A stretch of 64,000 nucleotides of DNA from Burkholderia sp. (GTDB lineage: Bacteria; Pseudomonadota; Gammaproteobacteria; Burkholderiales; Burkholderiaceae): the NCBI GenBank assembly GCA_030151225.1, contig JASLEG010000068.1, positions 1-64,000 of the forward strand, given 5' to 3'. Position 1 is the first letter of the stretch. Every line of letters starts with the position of its first letter. This document shows, piece after piece, positions 8,933 to 19,431 of this stretch. The notes below the pieces were generated by a model. It searched no databases. It was not told the DNA's origin and worked only from the letters and a program-made list of their open reading frames with translations. A program made the translations under genes and the position numbers.

Positions 8933-9715
8933 GTGCTGCTGAAGGACAAGGTGGTGATCGTGACGGGGGGCTCGCGCGGGATCGGCCGCGCGATCGCGGT
9001 GGCGAGCGCGAAAGAGGGCGCCGACGTGGTGATCAATTACTGGGGCGACAACGACGCGTCCTACGGGCGCGGCGCCGCGGTGGACGAGGTCGTCGCCGAG
9101 GTGGGCCGCGCCGGGCGCCGCGCGATCGCGGTGGAGGGCAACGTGGCGCAGCCGGGCACCGGCACCGAACTCGTGCGCCGCGCCGTGCAGGCGTTCGGGC
9201 GGGTGGACGTGCTGGCCAGCAACGCGGGCATCTGCCCGTTCCATGCGTTCCTGGACATGCCGCCGGCCGTGCTCGAACGCACCGTGGGCGTGAATCTGAA
9301 CGGCGCGTTCTACGTCACGCAGGCGGTGGCGAGGCAGATGCGCGAGCAGGGCACGGGCGGCGCGATCGTGGCCACCAGCTCGATCAGCGCGCTGGTGGGC
9401 GGCGGCATGCAGACCCACTACACGCCCACCAAGGCCGGCGTGCATTCGCTGATGCAGTCGTGCGCGATCGCGCTGGGGCCGTACGGCATCCGCTGCAATT
9501 CGGTGATGCCGGGCACCATCGCCACCGACCTCAACGCCGACGATCTGGCCGACACCGACAAGCGCGCCTACATGGAACAGCGCATTCCGCTCGGCCGGCT
9601 CGGCGCGGCCGACGAGGTGGCCGATTGCGTGGTGTTCCTCGCCTCGGACCGGGCGCGCTACGTGACCGGCGCGTCGCTGCTGGTGGACGGCGGGCTGTTC
9701 GTCAACCTTCAGTAG
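8933..9715 (+). CDS. L-rhamnose 1-dehydrogenase (NAD(P)+), SDR family
   Basis: This 260-aa short-chain dehydrogenase/reductase has the cofactor motif TGGSRGIG (11-18), the SNAG motif (97-100), and the catalytic Ser150, Tyr163 and Lys167 in TSSIS and YTPTK. Its sequence is very like bacterial L-rhamnose 1-dehydrogenases of the Azotobacter/Sphingomonas non-phosphorylative pathway, which oxidise L-rhamnose to L-rhamnono-lactone. The start is the GTG at 8933 behind GAGGAG. An earlier in-frame ATG at 8684 would add 83 unrelated residues. It is convergent with the LysR gene, and the two coding regions overlap by 14 bp at their 3' ends. Confidence 0.88.
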   Translation: MLLKDKVVIVTGGSRGIGRAIAVASAKEGADVVINYWGDNDASYGRGAAVDEVVAEVGRAGRRAIAVEGNVAQPGTGTELVRRAVQAFGRVDVLASNAGICPFHAFLDMPPAVLERTVGVNLNGAFYVTQAVARQMREQGTGGAIVATSSISALVGGGMQTHYTPTKAGVHSLMQSCAIALGPYGIRCNSVMPGTIATDLNADDLADTDKRAYMEQRIPLGRLGAADEVADCVVFLASDRARYVTGASLLVDGGLFVNLQ

Positions 9716-10691
9716 CGATCACGGGCGCGTCGGGCAGCACCGGCGGGAGGTCCGCGGCCGGATCGGAGAAGCGCCGCAGCAGGCCGACGAAATACCCGGC
9801 CGCCTCCGACAGCGGCTCGTCGCGGCGCGTGAGGATGCCGTAGCCGGGCAGGCGCTTGCCGATCTCGAGCGGCAGCGCCACCAGCAGCTTCGCCTTCACG
9901 TGATCGCGCACCACCGATTCGGGCAGCATCGCGATCGCGTCGAAGGTCTCCACCAGTTGCAGCGTGGCGAAGATCGAGCCGCATTCGGTGAGGTTGGCCG
10001 GCGTGGCCAGCCGGGCGCGCGCGAATTCGTTCTCCAGCAGCACGCGCGCGGGGCTCGTCATCGGCTGCGCCACCCACGGCCATGGCGCGAGCTCGCCGAG
10101 TTCGAGCCGGGTGCGCGCCGCGAGCGGATGCTGCGCGCGCGTGACCAGCACCAGCGTTTCGGCAGCGATCGGCTCGAAGTGGAAGTCGTTGTGCTGCAGG
10201 GCGTTGGTGAGGCGGCCGAGCGCGAGATCCACCTCGCGTCGATACAGCAGCTGCACGATCTGGTCGCTGGTCTCGCCGAGGATCCGCACGTTCAGCAGCG
10301 GGCGCACCGTCTTCAGCGAGGCCACCGCGAGCGCGAGCACGTCGGGCGCGGCGCCCATGATCGCGCCCACCGTGAGCTGGCCGTGGCCGCCGCGACGCTT
10401 CACGTCGAGATCCTCGGCGAAGCGCGTGAGGTCCGACAGCGCGCGTCGCGCATAGGCCAGCACGGCCTGACCGAGCGCGGTGGGCGCCATGCCCTTCGCA
10501 TTCCTGTCGAACAGGCGGAAGCCGAACGCGTCCTCGATGTCGCCGAGCATGCGGCTCGCGCTCGGCTGTGCCACGTTGATCTCGCTGGCCGCCTGATGCA
10601 CGTTGCGGCAATCGTCGAGCGCGACGAGCAGCGCGAGGTGCTTGAACTTGAGCCGATTGACGAGCGACAGCGCGGTAGCGGGCATGGACAT
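9702..10691 (-). CDS. LysR-family regulator of the rhamnose locus
   Basis: This 329-aa LysR-type regulator has an N-terminal winged HTH (roughly residues 15-75, with NVHQAASEINVAQPSASRML) and a C-terminal periplasmic-binding-like effector domain. The sequence style (RLKFKHLALLVALDD start, DIEDAFGFRLFDRNAKGM) is that of the GbpR/galactose-regulator subgroup. It sits between the dehydrogenase and the mutarotase and is divergent from rhaM. It is therefore the obvious candidate to control the pathway in response to rhamnose or a pathway intermediate. The effector is not known. Confidence 0.85.
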   Translation of the reverse strand: MSMPATALSLVNRLKFKHLALLVALDDCRNVHQAASEINVAQPSASRMLGDIEDAFGFRLFDRNAKGMAPTALGQAVLAYARRALSDLTRFAEDLDVKRRGGHGQLTVGAIMGAAPDVLALAVASLKTVRPLLNVRILGETSDQIVQLLYRREVDLALGRLTNALQHNDFHFEPIAAETLVLVTRAQHPLAARTRLELGELAPWPWVAQPMTSPARVLLENEFARARLATPANLTECGSIFATLQLVETFDAIAMLPESVVRDHVKAKLLVALPLEIGKRLPGYGILTRRDEPLSEAAGYFVGLLRRFSDPAADLPPVLPDAPVIATEG

Positions 10692-10726
10692 GGGCAGGTG
10701 ATTCGTTTTCTGGATCGCCCAATGAT

Positions 10727-10790
10727 GATAACGGATTGGTTGGCTATCGCGAGCCGTTTATAGTCGCTGCACAACGAGGGAGTCACGATC
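10727..10790 (+). promoter_or_regulatory. rhaM promoter with overlapping candidate LysR operator
   Basis: TTGGTT (10736-10741) and TATAGT (10759-10764) are spaced by 17 bp, a good sigma-70 match. They are followed by GAGGGAG (10776-10782) eight bases before the rhaM ATG. An imperfect inverted repeat with GATA (10727-10730) and TATC (10745-10748) at its ends overlaps the -35 box and is placed where a divergent LysR regulator would bind. The operator assignment is inference. Confidence 0.5.
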
Positions 10791-11105
10791 ATGGAGACGA
10801 TCGCATTCCGGATGACACTGCATCCGGGGCAGCGTGACGAATACGCGCGCCGCCATCGCGAAATATGGCCCGAACTCGCGGCCGCGCTGCACGAGGCGGG
10901 CATCCGCAACTACCGCATCTTTCTCGACGAGCCGAGCGGCCACCTGTTCGCCGTGCTCGATCGCAGCGCCGATCACCGCATGGCCGCGCTGGCCGATCTG
11001 CCGGTGATGCGCAAATGGTGGGATTTCATGGCCGACCTGATGCCGACCGAGGCCGACGGCGCACCGCGGCAGGTGCCGCTCGTGCCGATGTTCCATCTTC
11101 CCTGA
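10791..11105 (+). CDS. rhaM: L-rhamnose mutarotase
   Basis: This 104-aa protein of the RhaM/RhaU family has the usual length and the family stretches RMTLHPGQRDEYARRH, NYRIFLDEPSGHLFAVLD and MRKWWDFMADLM. The enzyme interconverts the alpha and beta anomers of L-rhamnose so that uptake and dehydrogenation are not limited by slow spontaneous mutarotation. It is the first gene of the plus-strand operon rhaM - lactonase - rhaTPQS. Confidence 0.93.
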   Translation: METIAFRMTLHPGQRDEYARRHREIWPELAAALHEAGIRNYRIFLDEPSGHLFAVLDRSADHRMAALADLPVMRKWWDFMADLMPTEADGAPRQVPLVPMFHLP

Positions 11106-11120
11106 GCGAGGCGCCGATTC

Positions 11121-12014
11121 ATGACGATGCGAGTGGTGGATCCTCACGTGCACTTCTGGCGCCCCGCCAGCGGCGATTACCCGTGGCTCGCGAAGCCGGG
11201 CACGTCCTTCGTGGGCGATGCGCGCGCGCTCGCGCACGACTACCTGCCGGCAGACCTGCTGCGCGAGGCCGGCGAGATCGAGATCGCGAAGGTGGTGCAC
11301 GTCGAGGCCAATTTCGATCCGGCGCGACCGGTGGACGAAACGCGCTGGCTGCAGTCGCTGGCCGACGACAACGGCGGCCTGCCGCACGGCATTGTGGCCG
11401 CGGCGGACCTGTCGGCGCCCGACGTCGATGCCGTGCTCGAGGCGCACGCGCGCTTCGCCAACACGCGCGGCATTCGCCAGATCCTGAACGTGCACGCGAA
11501 CCCGCTCTACAACTACGTCGATCGCCACTACCTGCTCGACCCGCGCTGGTGCCGGCAGTTCGGCCTGCTCGCGCGCCACGGGCTGTCGTTCGACCTGCAG
11601 CTGTATCCGTCGCAGATGGGCGAGGCCGCGCGGCTCGCGCGCGCCCATCCCGAGGTGCCGATCGTGGTGAACCACGCCGGCATGTTCGTCGATCGCGATT
11701 CGCCGGCCGGCTGGCACGACTGGCGCCACGGGCTGCGCACGCTGGCCGCCTGCCCGAACGTGGAGGTGAAGCTGAGCGGGCTGGCGATGTTCGATCACGC
11801 GTGGACCGTCGAGAGCCTGCGGCCCTACGTGCTCGAGGCGATCGACGCATTCGGCGCCGAGCGCGCGATGTTCGCCTCGAATTTCCCGGTGGACCGGTTG
11901 TTCGGCCGCTACGACGCGCTGTGGCAAGCCTATGCGCGCATCGTGGCCGGCGCGAGCGAGGCGGAGCGCCGACTGCTGTTCTCGGCCAACGCCGAACGCT
12001 TCTACCGGATCTGA
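11121..12014 (+). CDS. Amidohydrolase, probable L-rhamnono-1,4-lactonase
   Basis: This 297-aa amidohydrolase-2 family protein starts with the metal-binding VDPHVHFW motif. Further conserved positions are VVHVEANFD, VNHAGMF and the C-terminal FASNFPVDRLFGRYD segment. Proteins of this type next to rhamnose or fucose genes hydrolyse the 1,4-lactone of the sugar acid. Here it would open L-rhamnono-lactone made by the dehydrogenase at 8933 to L-rhamnonate. It begins 15 bp after rhaM. A second ATG two codons downstream (11127) is an equally possible start. Confidence 0.82.
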   Translation: MTMRVVDPHVHFWRPASGDYPWLAKPGTSFVGDARALAHDYLPADLLREAGEIEIAKVVHVEANFDPARPVDETRWLQSLADDNGGLPHGIVAAADLSAPDVDAVLEAHARFANTRGIRQILNVHANPLYNYVDRHYLLDPRWCRQFGLLARHGLSFDLQLYPSQMGEAARLARAHPEVPIVVNHAGMFVDRDSPAGWHDWRHGLRTLAACPNVEVKLSGLAMFDHAWTVESLRPYVLEAIDAFGAERAMFASNFPVDRLFGRYDALWQAYARIVAGASEAERRLLFSANAERFYRI

Positions 12015-12070
12015 GCGCGCCGCGCCCGATCCCCGGCACGACCCGCGCGAACGCGGGCGGCCTCCAACCG

Positions 12071-13617
12071 ATGGAGACGAACTTGGCGACACCCGACCAG
12101 GCGGCCTCGCCGCCGCCCCGCCTCGAACTGCGCGGCGCGAGCAAGTCGTTCGGCGCGGTGCGCGCGCTGATCGACGGCGAACTCGTGCTGCGACCCGGCG
12201 AAGTGCATGCGCTGCTCGGCGAGAACGGCGCCGGCAAATCCACCCTCGTGAAGATCCTGGCCGGCGTGCACGCGCCCGATACCGGCGCGCTGCGCGTGAA
12301 CGGCGCCGCCTGCCGCTTCGCCTCGCCGTCCGATGCGCGCGCGGCCGGCATCGCCGTGATCTATCAGGAGCCCACACTGTTCTTCGACCTGTCGATCGCC
12401 GAGAACATCTTCATGGGCCGCCAGCCGCTCGACCGGCTCGGCCGCATCGATTACGACGCGATGCACCGGCAGGTGGCCACGCTGCTCGCCTCGCTCGGCG
12501 TGAACCTCAAGCCGCAGCAGCCGGTGCGCGGGCTGTCGATCGCCGACCAGCAGGTGATCGAGATCGCCAAGGCGCTGTCGCTCGACGCGGGCGTGCTGGT
12601 GATGGACGAGCCCACCGCCGCGCTGTCGCGCCCCGAGGTGGAGCGGCTGTTCGCGATCGTGCGGGCGCTGTGCGAGCGCGGTGCCGCCGTGCTGTTCATC
12701 ACGCACCGGCTCGAGGAGGTGTTCGCGCTGGCCGCGCACGTCACGATCATGCGCGACGGTGCCAGGGTGCTCGACGCGCCCACGGCCGCGCTCGATACCG
12801 CGCGGATCGTGGCCACCATGGTGGGCCGCGATCTCGAGACCTTCTACCCGAAGGCCGGGGTCGCGCGCGGCCCGGTGCGCCTGTCGGTGCGCGGCCTCAC
12901 GCGCATCGGCGTGTTCAGGGACGTGTCGTTCGAGGTGCACGCCGGCGAGATCGTGGCGCTGGCCGGCCTGGTGGGCGCGGGGCGCAGCGAGGTGGCGCGC
13001 GCCGTGTTCGGCATCGATCCGCTCGACGCCGGCGAGATCCAGGTGGCCGGCAGGCGGCTCGTGCCCGGCGATCCGGGCCGCGCGGTGCGTGCCGGCCTGG
13101 CGATGGTGCCCGAGGATCGCCGCGAGCAGGGCCTCGCGCTCGAGCTGAGCATCGCGCGCAACGCCTCGATGACGGTGCTGGGCCGGCTCGCGCGCTTCGG
13201 CCTGGTGTCGGCCGCGCGCGAGCTCGCGCTGGCCGCCGACTGGGGCACGAAGCTGCGCCTGAAGGCGAGCGACCTGCGCGCGCCGGTGGGCACGCTGTCG
13301 GGCGGCAACCAGCAGAAGGTGGTGCTCGGCAAGTGGCTCGCCACCGGGCCCGGCGTGCTGATCATCGACGAGCCCACGCGCGGCATCGACGTGGGCGCGA
13401 AGGCCGAGGTGTACGCCGCGCTGGCCGACCTGGTGCGCGAGGGCATGGCCGTGCTGATGATCTCCAGCGAGCTGCCCGAGGTGCTCGGCATGGCCGACCG
13501 CGTGCTGGTGATGCACGAAGGGCGCATCCGCGCCGATATCCCGCGCGCCGAGGCCGACGAGGCGCGCATCATGCGCGCCGCGCTCGGCGAGCGCGATCCC
13601 TCGATGGAGCGTGTCGC

Positions 13618-13621
<4 letters not shown>
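12071..13621 (+). CDS. rhaT: Rhamnose ABC transporter, ATP-binding protein (two NBDs)
   Basis: This 516-aa tandem ATPase is of the ribose/rhamnose (CUT2) type. The first cassette has GENGAGKST, a degenerate signature and VLVMDEPTAALS. The second has the degenerate P-loop GLVGAGRSE, the signature LSGGNQQKV and VLIIDEPTRGIDVG. One good and one relaxed site is usual for this family. The start chosen is the ATG at 12071, which gives family length. The open frame upstream belongs to no real extension. Its stop overlaps the start of rhaP in an ATGA junction (13618-13621), so translation is coupled. Confidence 0.92.
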
Positions 13622-14653
<1,032 letters not shown>

Positions 14654-14661
<8 letters not shown>

Positions 14662-15655
14662 AGCACTCCGCAAGGGCGCGCGCGGCGCGTCCGCCCTGGG
14701 CTGGGAAAGCCTGCTGGTGGTGATCCTGGTGGCGTCGCTGGTGCTCGGGCGGGTGCTCTCGCCGGTGTTCCTCGACGGCGCCAACCTCGCCAACATCCTG
14801 CTCGACATCGGCGAGATCTCGCTGATGGCGATGAGCATGACGCTGATCATCGTGACCGGCGAGATCGATCTGTCCGTGGCGTCGGTCCTCGGCGCCTCGA
14901 GCGCGCTGATGGGCGTGCTCTGGCACCTCGGGCTGCCGATGCCGCTGGTGATCGCCGCCGCGCTCGCGGCCGGCACGCTGGCCGGCTTCGTCAACGGCTG
15001 GGTGATCGTGCGCTTCCGGCTGCCGTCGCTGGCCGTCACGATCGGCACGCTCGCGCTGTTTCGCGGCCTGGCCTACGTGCTGCTCGGCGACCAGGCGATC
15101 GCCGACTTCCCGGCCGGCTACACCGCCTTCGGCATGAACAACGTGGGCGCGAGCTTCGTGCCGCAGCCGTTCGTGATCGTGATCGTGGCGGCCGTGGCGT
15201 TCACCGTGCTGCTGCAGGCGAGCGCCTTCGGCCGCAGCCTCTATGCGATCGGCGCGAACCCGGCCGCCGCCACCTTCTCGGGCATCGCCGTGGCGCGCAC
15301 CAAGCTGCGCCTGTTCGTGCTGTCGGGCTTCATGAGCGCGCTGGCCGGCGTGGTCTACACGCTGCGCTTCACCAGCGCGCGGGGCGACAACGGCGAGGGC
15401 TTCGAGCTGGCCGTGATCGCGGCCGTGCTGTTCGGCGGCGTGAGCATCTTCGGCGGACGCGGTTCGCTGTACGGCGTGCTGCTGTCGCTCGTGATCGTGG
15501 GCGTGCTGAAGAACGCGCTGACACTGGTGGACGTGTCGAGCGAGGCGCTCACGATCGTCACCGGCGTGCTGCTGCTGTCCTCCGTGCTGATCCCGAACCT
15601 CGCCGCGCGCTGGCATGCGCGGCGGCTGCACCGGCGCACGCTGGCCTCGCGCTGA
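14654..15655 (+). CDS. rhaQ: Rhamnose ABC transporter permease (second subunit)
   Basis: This 333-aa RbsC-family permease is paralogous to RhaP, with the matching loop YAIGANPAAATFSGIAVARTK and the GEIDLSVASVLGASSALMG segment. The two permeases would form a heterodimer served by the double ATPase RhaT. The gene overlaps rhaP by 8 bp and is followed after 61 bp by the binding protein. Confidence 0.9.
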
Positions 15656-15716
15656 ACTTTTCGTCATGCATATCAACATGGCCGAACACGTGTTCCGGCC
15701 TCATCAGGAGACACAC

Positions 15717-16736
15717 ATGCATCGATCCCTACGTCCGGCCGCGCGCGCGGCCGCCTGCGCCGCATTGATGGCCATGTCCGCGCTCGCCGTCGTGCCGGCT
15801 CACGCGGCCGGCGTGAAGGACGGCCTGAAGATCGCCTTCGTGCCCAAGCAGATCAACAACCCCTACGAGGTGATCGCCGACGACGGCGGCATGGCGGCGA
15901 TCAGGGAGCTGAAGGGGCAGGGCAAGGTGGTGGGCCCGTCGGACGCCGGCGCGTCCTCGCAGGTGCAGTACATCAACACGCTGACCACCCAGCGCCAGGA
16001 CGCGATCGTGATCGCCGCGAACGACGCCAACGCGGTGGTGCCGTATCTGAAGCGGGCCATGTCGCAGGGCGTGAAGGTGGTGACCTTCGATTCCGACACC
16101 GCGCCGGACGGCCGCGAGATCTTCGTGAACCAGGCCAATGCCGAGAGCATCGGGCGCGGCCAGATCCAGCTGGTCTCGAAGCTGATCGGTGGCGAGGGCG
16201 AATTCGCGATCCTGTCGGCCACGCCCAACGCCACCAACCAGAACACCTGGATCCACTGGATGCAGGAGGAACTGAAGAAGCCCGAGTACGCGAAGATGAA
16301 GCTCGTGAAGATCGCCTACGGCAACGACGACGACCAGAAATCCTTCGTCGAGACCCAGGGCCTGCTGCAGGCCTATCCGAACCTGAAGGCGATCGTGGCG
16401 CCCACCTCGGTGGGGATCGTGGCCGCGGCGCGCTACATCTCCACCTCGTCGAGCAAGGGCAAGGTGGCCGTGACGGGCCTCGGCACGCCGAACCAGATGC
16501 GCGCATTCGTGAAGAACGGCACCGTTAAGGCGTTCCAGCTGTGGGATCCGGGCCAGCTCGGCTACCTGGCCGCCTACGCCGCCGCGAATCTCGCCTCGGG
16601 CACGATCACCGGCAAGGAAGGCGAGAGCTTCGAGGCCGGCAAGCTCGGAAAGCGCACCATCGGCAAGGCCGGCGAGGTGGTGCTCGGGCCGCCGACCACC
16701 TTCGATGCGGGCAACATCGACCAGTTCAATTTCTGA
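15717..16736 (+). CDS. rhaS: Rhamnose ABC transporter, periplasmic binding protein
   Basis: This 339-aa sugar-binding protein of the Peripla_BP_4 type has a signal peptide (basic start, hydrophobic core, cleavage likely after AHA near residue 31). The mature part begins with KIAFVPKQINNPYEV, a binding-cleft sequence seen in rhamnose/autoinducer-2-like binding proteins. CAGGAG precedes the ATG at 15717. The frame is open from 15615 but the upstream part lacks a signal. It closes the rhaM-lactonase-rhaTPQS operon and is followed by a strong hairpin. Confidence 0.9.
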   Translation: MHRSLRPAARAAACAALMAMSALAVVPAHAAGVKDGLKIAFVPKQINNPYEVIADDGGMAAIRELKGQGKVVGPSDAGASSQVQYINTLTTQRQDAIVIAANDANAVVPYLKRAMSQGVKVVTFDSDTAPDGREIFVNQANAESIGRGQIQLVSKLIGGEGEFAILSATPNATNQNTWIHWMQEELKKPEYAKMKLVKIAYGNDDDQKSFVETQGLLQAYPNLKAIVAPTSVGIVAAARYISTSSSKGKVAVTGLGTPNQMRAFVKNGTVKAFQLWDPGQLGYLAAYAAANLASGTITGKEGESFEAGKLGKRTIGKAGEVVLGPPTTFDAGNIDQFNF

Positions 16737-16745
16737 CGGCGCGAC

Positions 16746-16769
16746 GGCGGAGCCCGACAGGGCTCCGCC
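16746..16769 (+). terminator. Hairpin after rhaS
   Basis: GGCGGAGCCC and GGGCTCCGCC form a perfect 10-bp GC-rich stem around a GACA loop, starting 10 bases after the rhaS stop. No run of T follows, so it may act as a transcript-stabilising 3' end or a factor-assisted terminator and not as a classic intrinsic terminator. Confidence 0.55.
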
Positions 16770-17330
16770 ATATCGGAAATGCCGAATCGCATATCCGCAA
16801 TCGATGAATATAAAAAAAAAGAAATTGATTACATAGGCAACACGATGATTCAACGGTATTTCGCGCATTGGCTGCGAAAATCATCCCGATAATCGTTTGC
16901 GCGAGCTCATTGCGATCGCACTTCTTTCGCATGATCGTGAGCGCCGTGTCGCGCTTCGCCGATGCCCTCAAGTCGGCGCGAATCGCACCGTAATCCCGGA
17001 CGCAGGGCCGCGAATCGCCGAATCCCGACGGTACGAATCACGCGATATTTCACGCGCTTGCAATGTTGCGGCGCGATACCGATTGCCCGAGAATTTTTTA
17101 TGCTTCAGGCTTCTCACCTCGGTCGATTTTCATTAGCATTGGGGCCGCGCGGGACGCTTGGCGCCGAATCAAGTCGGTGCTGTTACGGGGGCGTCTGCTA
17201 TCGGGTAAATGTGGGTCGAATTTCACCCGATTTCGCGGCAAGACCGCACCGCCAGACAAAAAAACGGATTCCCGGCGACGCCTGCCGCGTGCACGGCGCC
17301 GTGGATCACTGCACCAGCTTCGGAGTGCGT
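16770..17330 (+). other. AT-richer intergenic region upstream of the sigma-54 activator
   Basis: About 560 bp without a convincing gene separate the rhamnose operon from the T6SS locus. Base composition drops clearly, with an A-run near 16808-16822. The frame of the activator is open back to 16962, and an ATG at 17100 could add 77 residues. That extension is cysteine- and arginine-rich, unlike the AAA+ core, and lacks a ribosome binding site. I therefore treat it as leader DNA. The TTCGGAGTGCGT sequence directly before 17331 supports the shorter start. Confidence 0.4.
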
Positions 17331-18326
<996 letters not shown>

Positions 18327-18371
18327 GGTAAGCTGACAGCTTCACGACAAATCGACGGCGGGGTGGGGTGC

Positions 18372-18635
18372 ATGAATGACGAGGTGATCCGGCACGTCGC
18401 CGTACGGATTGCGCGCTATCTCGCGGAGTTTCCCGCAGCGGCCGATACGGTGGAAGGCGTGCACCGCTTCTGGATCGATGCGCACGACGCGTGCGAATCG
18501 CTCGAGATCACGCTCGCGGCGCTCGAATCGCTGCTCGCACAGGATGCGATCGCGCGCGTGGCGGTGGGCAACCGCACGCTGTGGCGTCTGCCGCGCCGGA
18601 GCGAGGCGGCGCAGCGCGACGCCGCCGGTGGCTGA
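18372..18635 (+). CDS. Small T6SS-linked protein, winged-helix-like
   Basis: This 87-aa protein starts at ATG 18372 behind a GGGGTG run; a GTG at 18363 would add three residues. It lies 45 bp after the sigma-54 activator on the same strand. The middle (VHRFWIDAHDACESLEITLAALESLL) looks like two helices, followed by a short beta hairpin (IARVAVGNRTLWRL) that would fit a winged-helix fold. I do not recognise the family. Position suggests an accessory role with the activator or the T6SS. Confidence 0.5.
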   Translation: MNDEVIRHVAVRIARYLAEFPAAADTVEGVHRFWIDAHDACESLEITLAALESLLAQDAIARVAVGNRTLWRLPRRSEAAQRDAAGG

Positions 18636-18640
18636 TACGG

Positions 18641-18919
18641 CTAGCGACGCAGCCGCCCCTGCCACGGCGAGGCCTGCTGCCAACCCGCTTCGCCCATGCT
18701 GCCCACGAAGCAGACCTTGATCTGGGCCATGCCGACGCTGGTGAAGAACACCCACACGTCGGCATCCTGACGATCGCGCGTGATGAACCAGCGCGCTTCC
18801 CCGTGCGCCATGCCCCAGCTGCTCACCCGATACACGAGCAGGTCGGCCATGCCGCGCTCGACGAGTGCGATGCGCACATGGGCTTCGCCCATGCCTGGGG
18901 TCTGATAGATGCGAACCAT
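18641..18919 (-). CDS. DUF6150-family small protein
   Basis: This 92-aa protein has the compact, well-conserved look of the DUF6150 family: RIYQTPGMGEAHVRIALVE, SSWGMAHGEARWFITRD, and FFTSVGMAQIKVCFVGSMGEAGW. The function of the family is unknown. The frame extends upstream to 19903, but ATG 18919 gives the family length. It is divergent from the 137-aa gene at 19011 and convergent with the small gene at 18372, only 5 bp away. Several genes of this sort occur at the ends of T6SS loci. Confidence 0.7.
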   Translation of the reverse strand: MVRIYQTPGMGEAHVRIALVERGMADLLVYRVSSWGMAHGEARWFITRDRQDADVWVFFTSVGMAQIKVCFVGSMGEAGWQQASPWQGRLRR

Positions 18920-19010
18920 CGAATTGGTGCTCCCGGTCGGTCTGTGTTGTCGTCTTGTCGTCTCGTCCGGCCACCGCGCCGGCCCCGAATGTCGGATCAT
19001 CGCTCGCGCC

Positions 19011-19424
19011 ATGCCAAAGAACAAGCCGTCTTCCGCCTCCACCGTCGCTCCCACGCTGCGCCTGCGCAACGACGCCCAGCGCGTCTCGGTGATCGTGCCG
19101 AACGGCACGACACGCCCGGTGCTGGGCACCCGCGAGCCCGGTGCCGACGATGAACGGCGGCGTGCGGCCACCATCGCGGCGGCCGGCGGTGGCGGAAGCT
19201 CGCCGAGGCAGGCCCGCCTGGCCTCGATCGAACTCGAACTGCCGCGTCGCACCGGCACCATCCTCTCGCATCGCCTGCCGCGCGCACTGCAGGATCGGAT
19301 CAATGGCGGCGGCGTGGCCGTCGAGGCACTCGCCGCTTCACGCAAGGGCGGCGCGACCGACCCCGCCGAGCCGACCGTGCTCGAGGTCCCGGTGCTGCCC
19401 GCCAGCGGTCGCGAGCCGCGCTGA
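19011..19424 (+). CDS. Hypothetical protein at the T6SS locus border
   Basis: This 137-aa protein has codon use (strong G/C in third position) like its neighbours, so it is probably real. It is basic at the N-terminus and has no signal peptide or membrane segment. The middle is glycine/alanine-rich and disordered-looking, and the C-terminus is proline-rich. I do not recognise it. It is divergent from the DUF6150 gene and ends 7 bp before the convergent acetyltransferase gene. Confidence 0.45.
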   Translation: MPKNKPSSASTVAPTLRLRNDAQRVSVIVPNGTTRPVLGTREPGADDERRRAATIAAAGGGGSSPRQARLASIELELPRRTGTILSHRLPRALQDRINGGGVAVEALAASRKGGATDPAEPTVLEVPVLPASGREPR

Positions 19425-19431
19425 GTCGGCC

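Noticed and set aside
16962..17330. N-terminal extension of the sigma-54 activator (open frame from 16962, ATG at 17100)
   Set aside because: The added residues are Cys/Arg-rich with no domain and no ribosome binding site, and the ATG at 17331 has a GGAG site and matches the start of the AAA+ domain.
18330..18342. Palindrome AAGCTGACAGCTT just after the sigma-54 activator gene
   Set aside because: Only a 6-bp stem without a T-run; too weak to call a terminator or operator.
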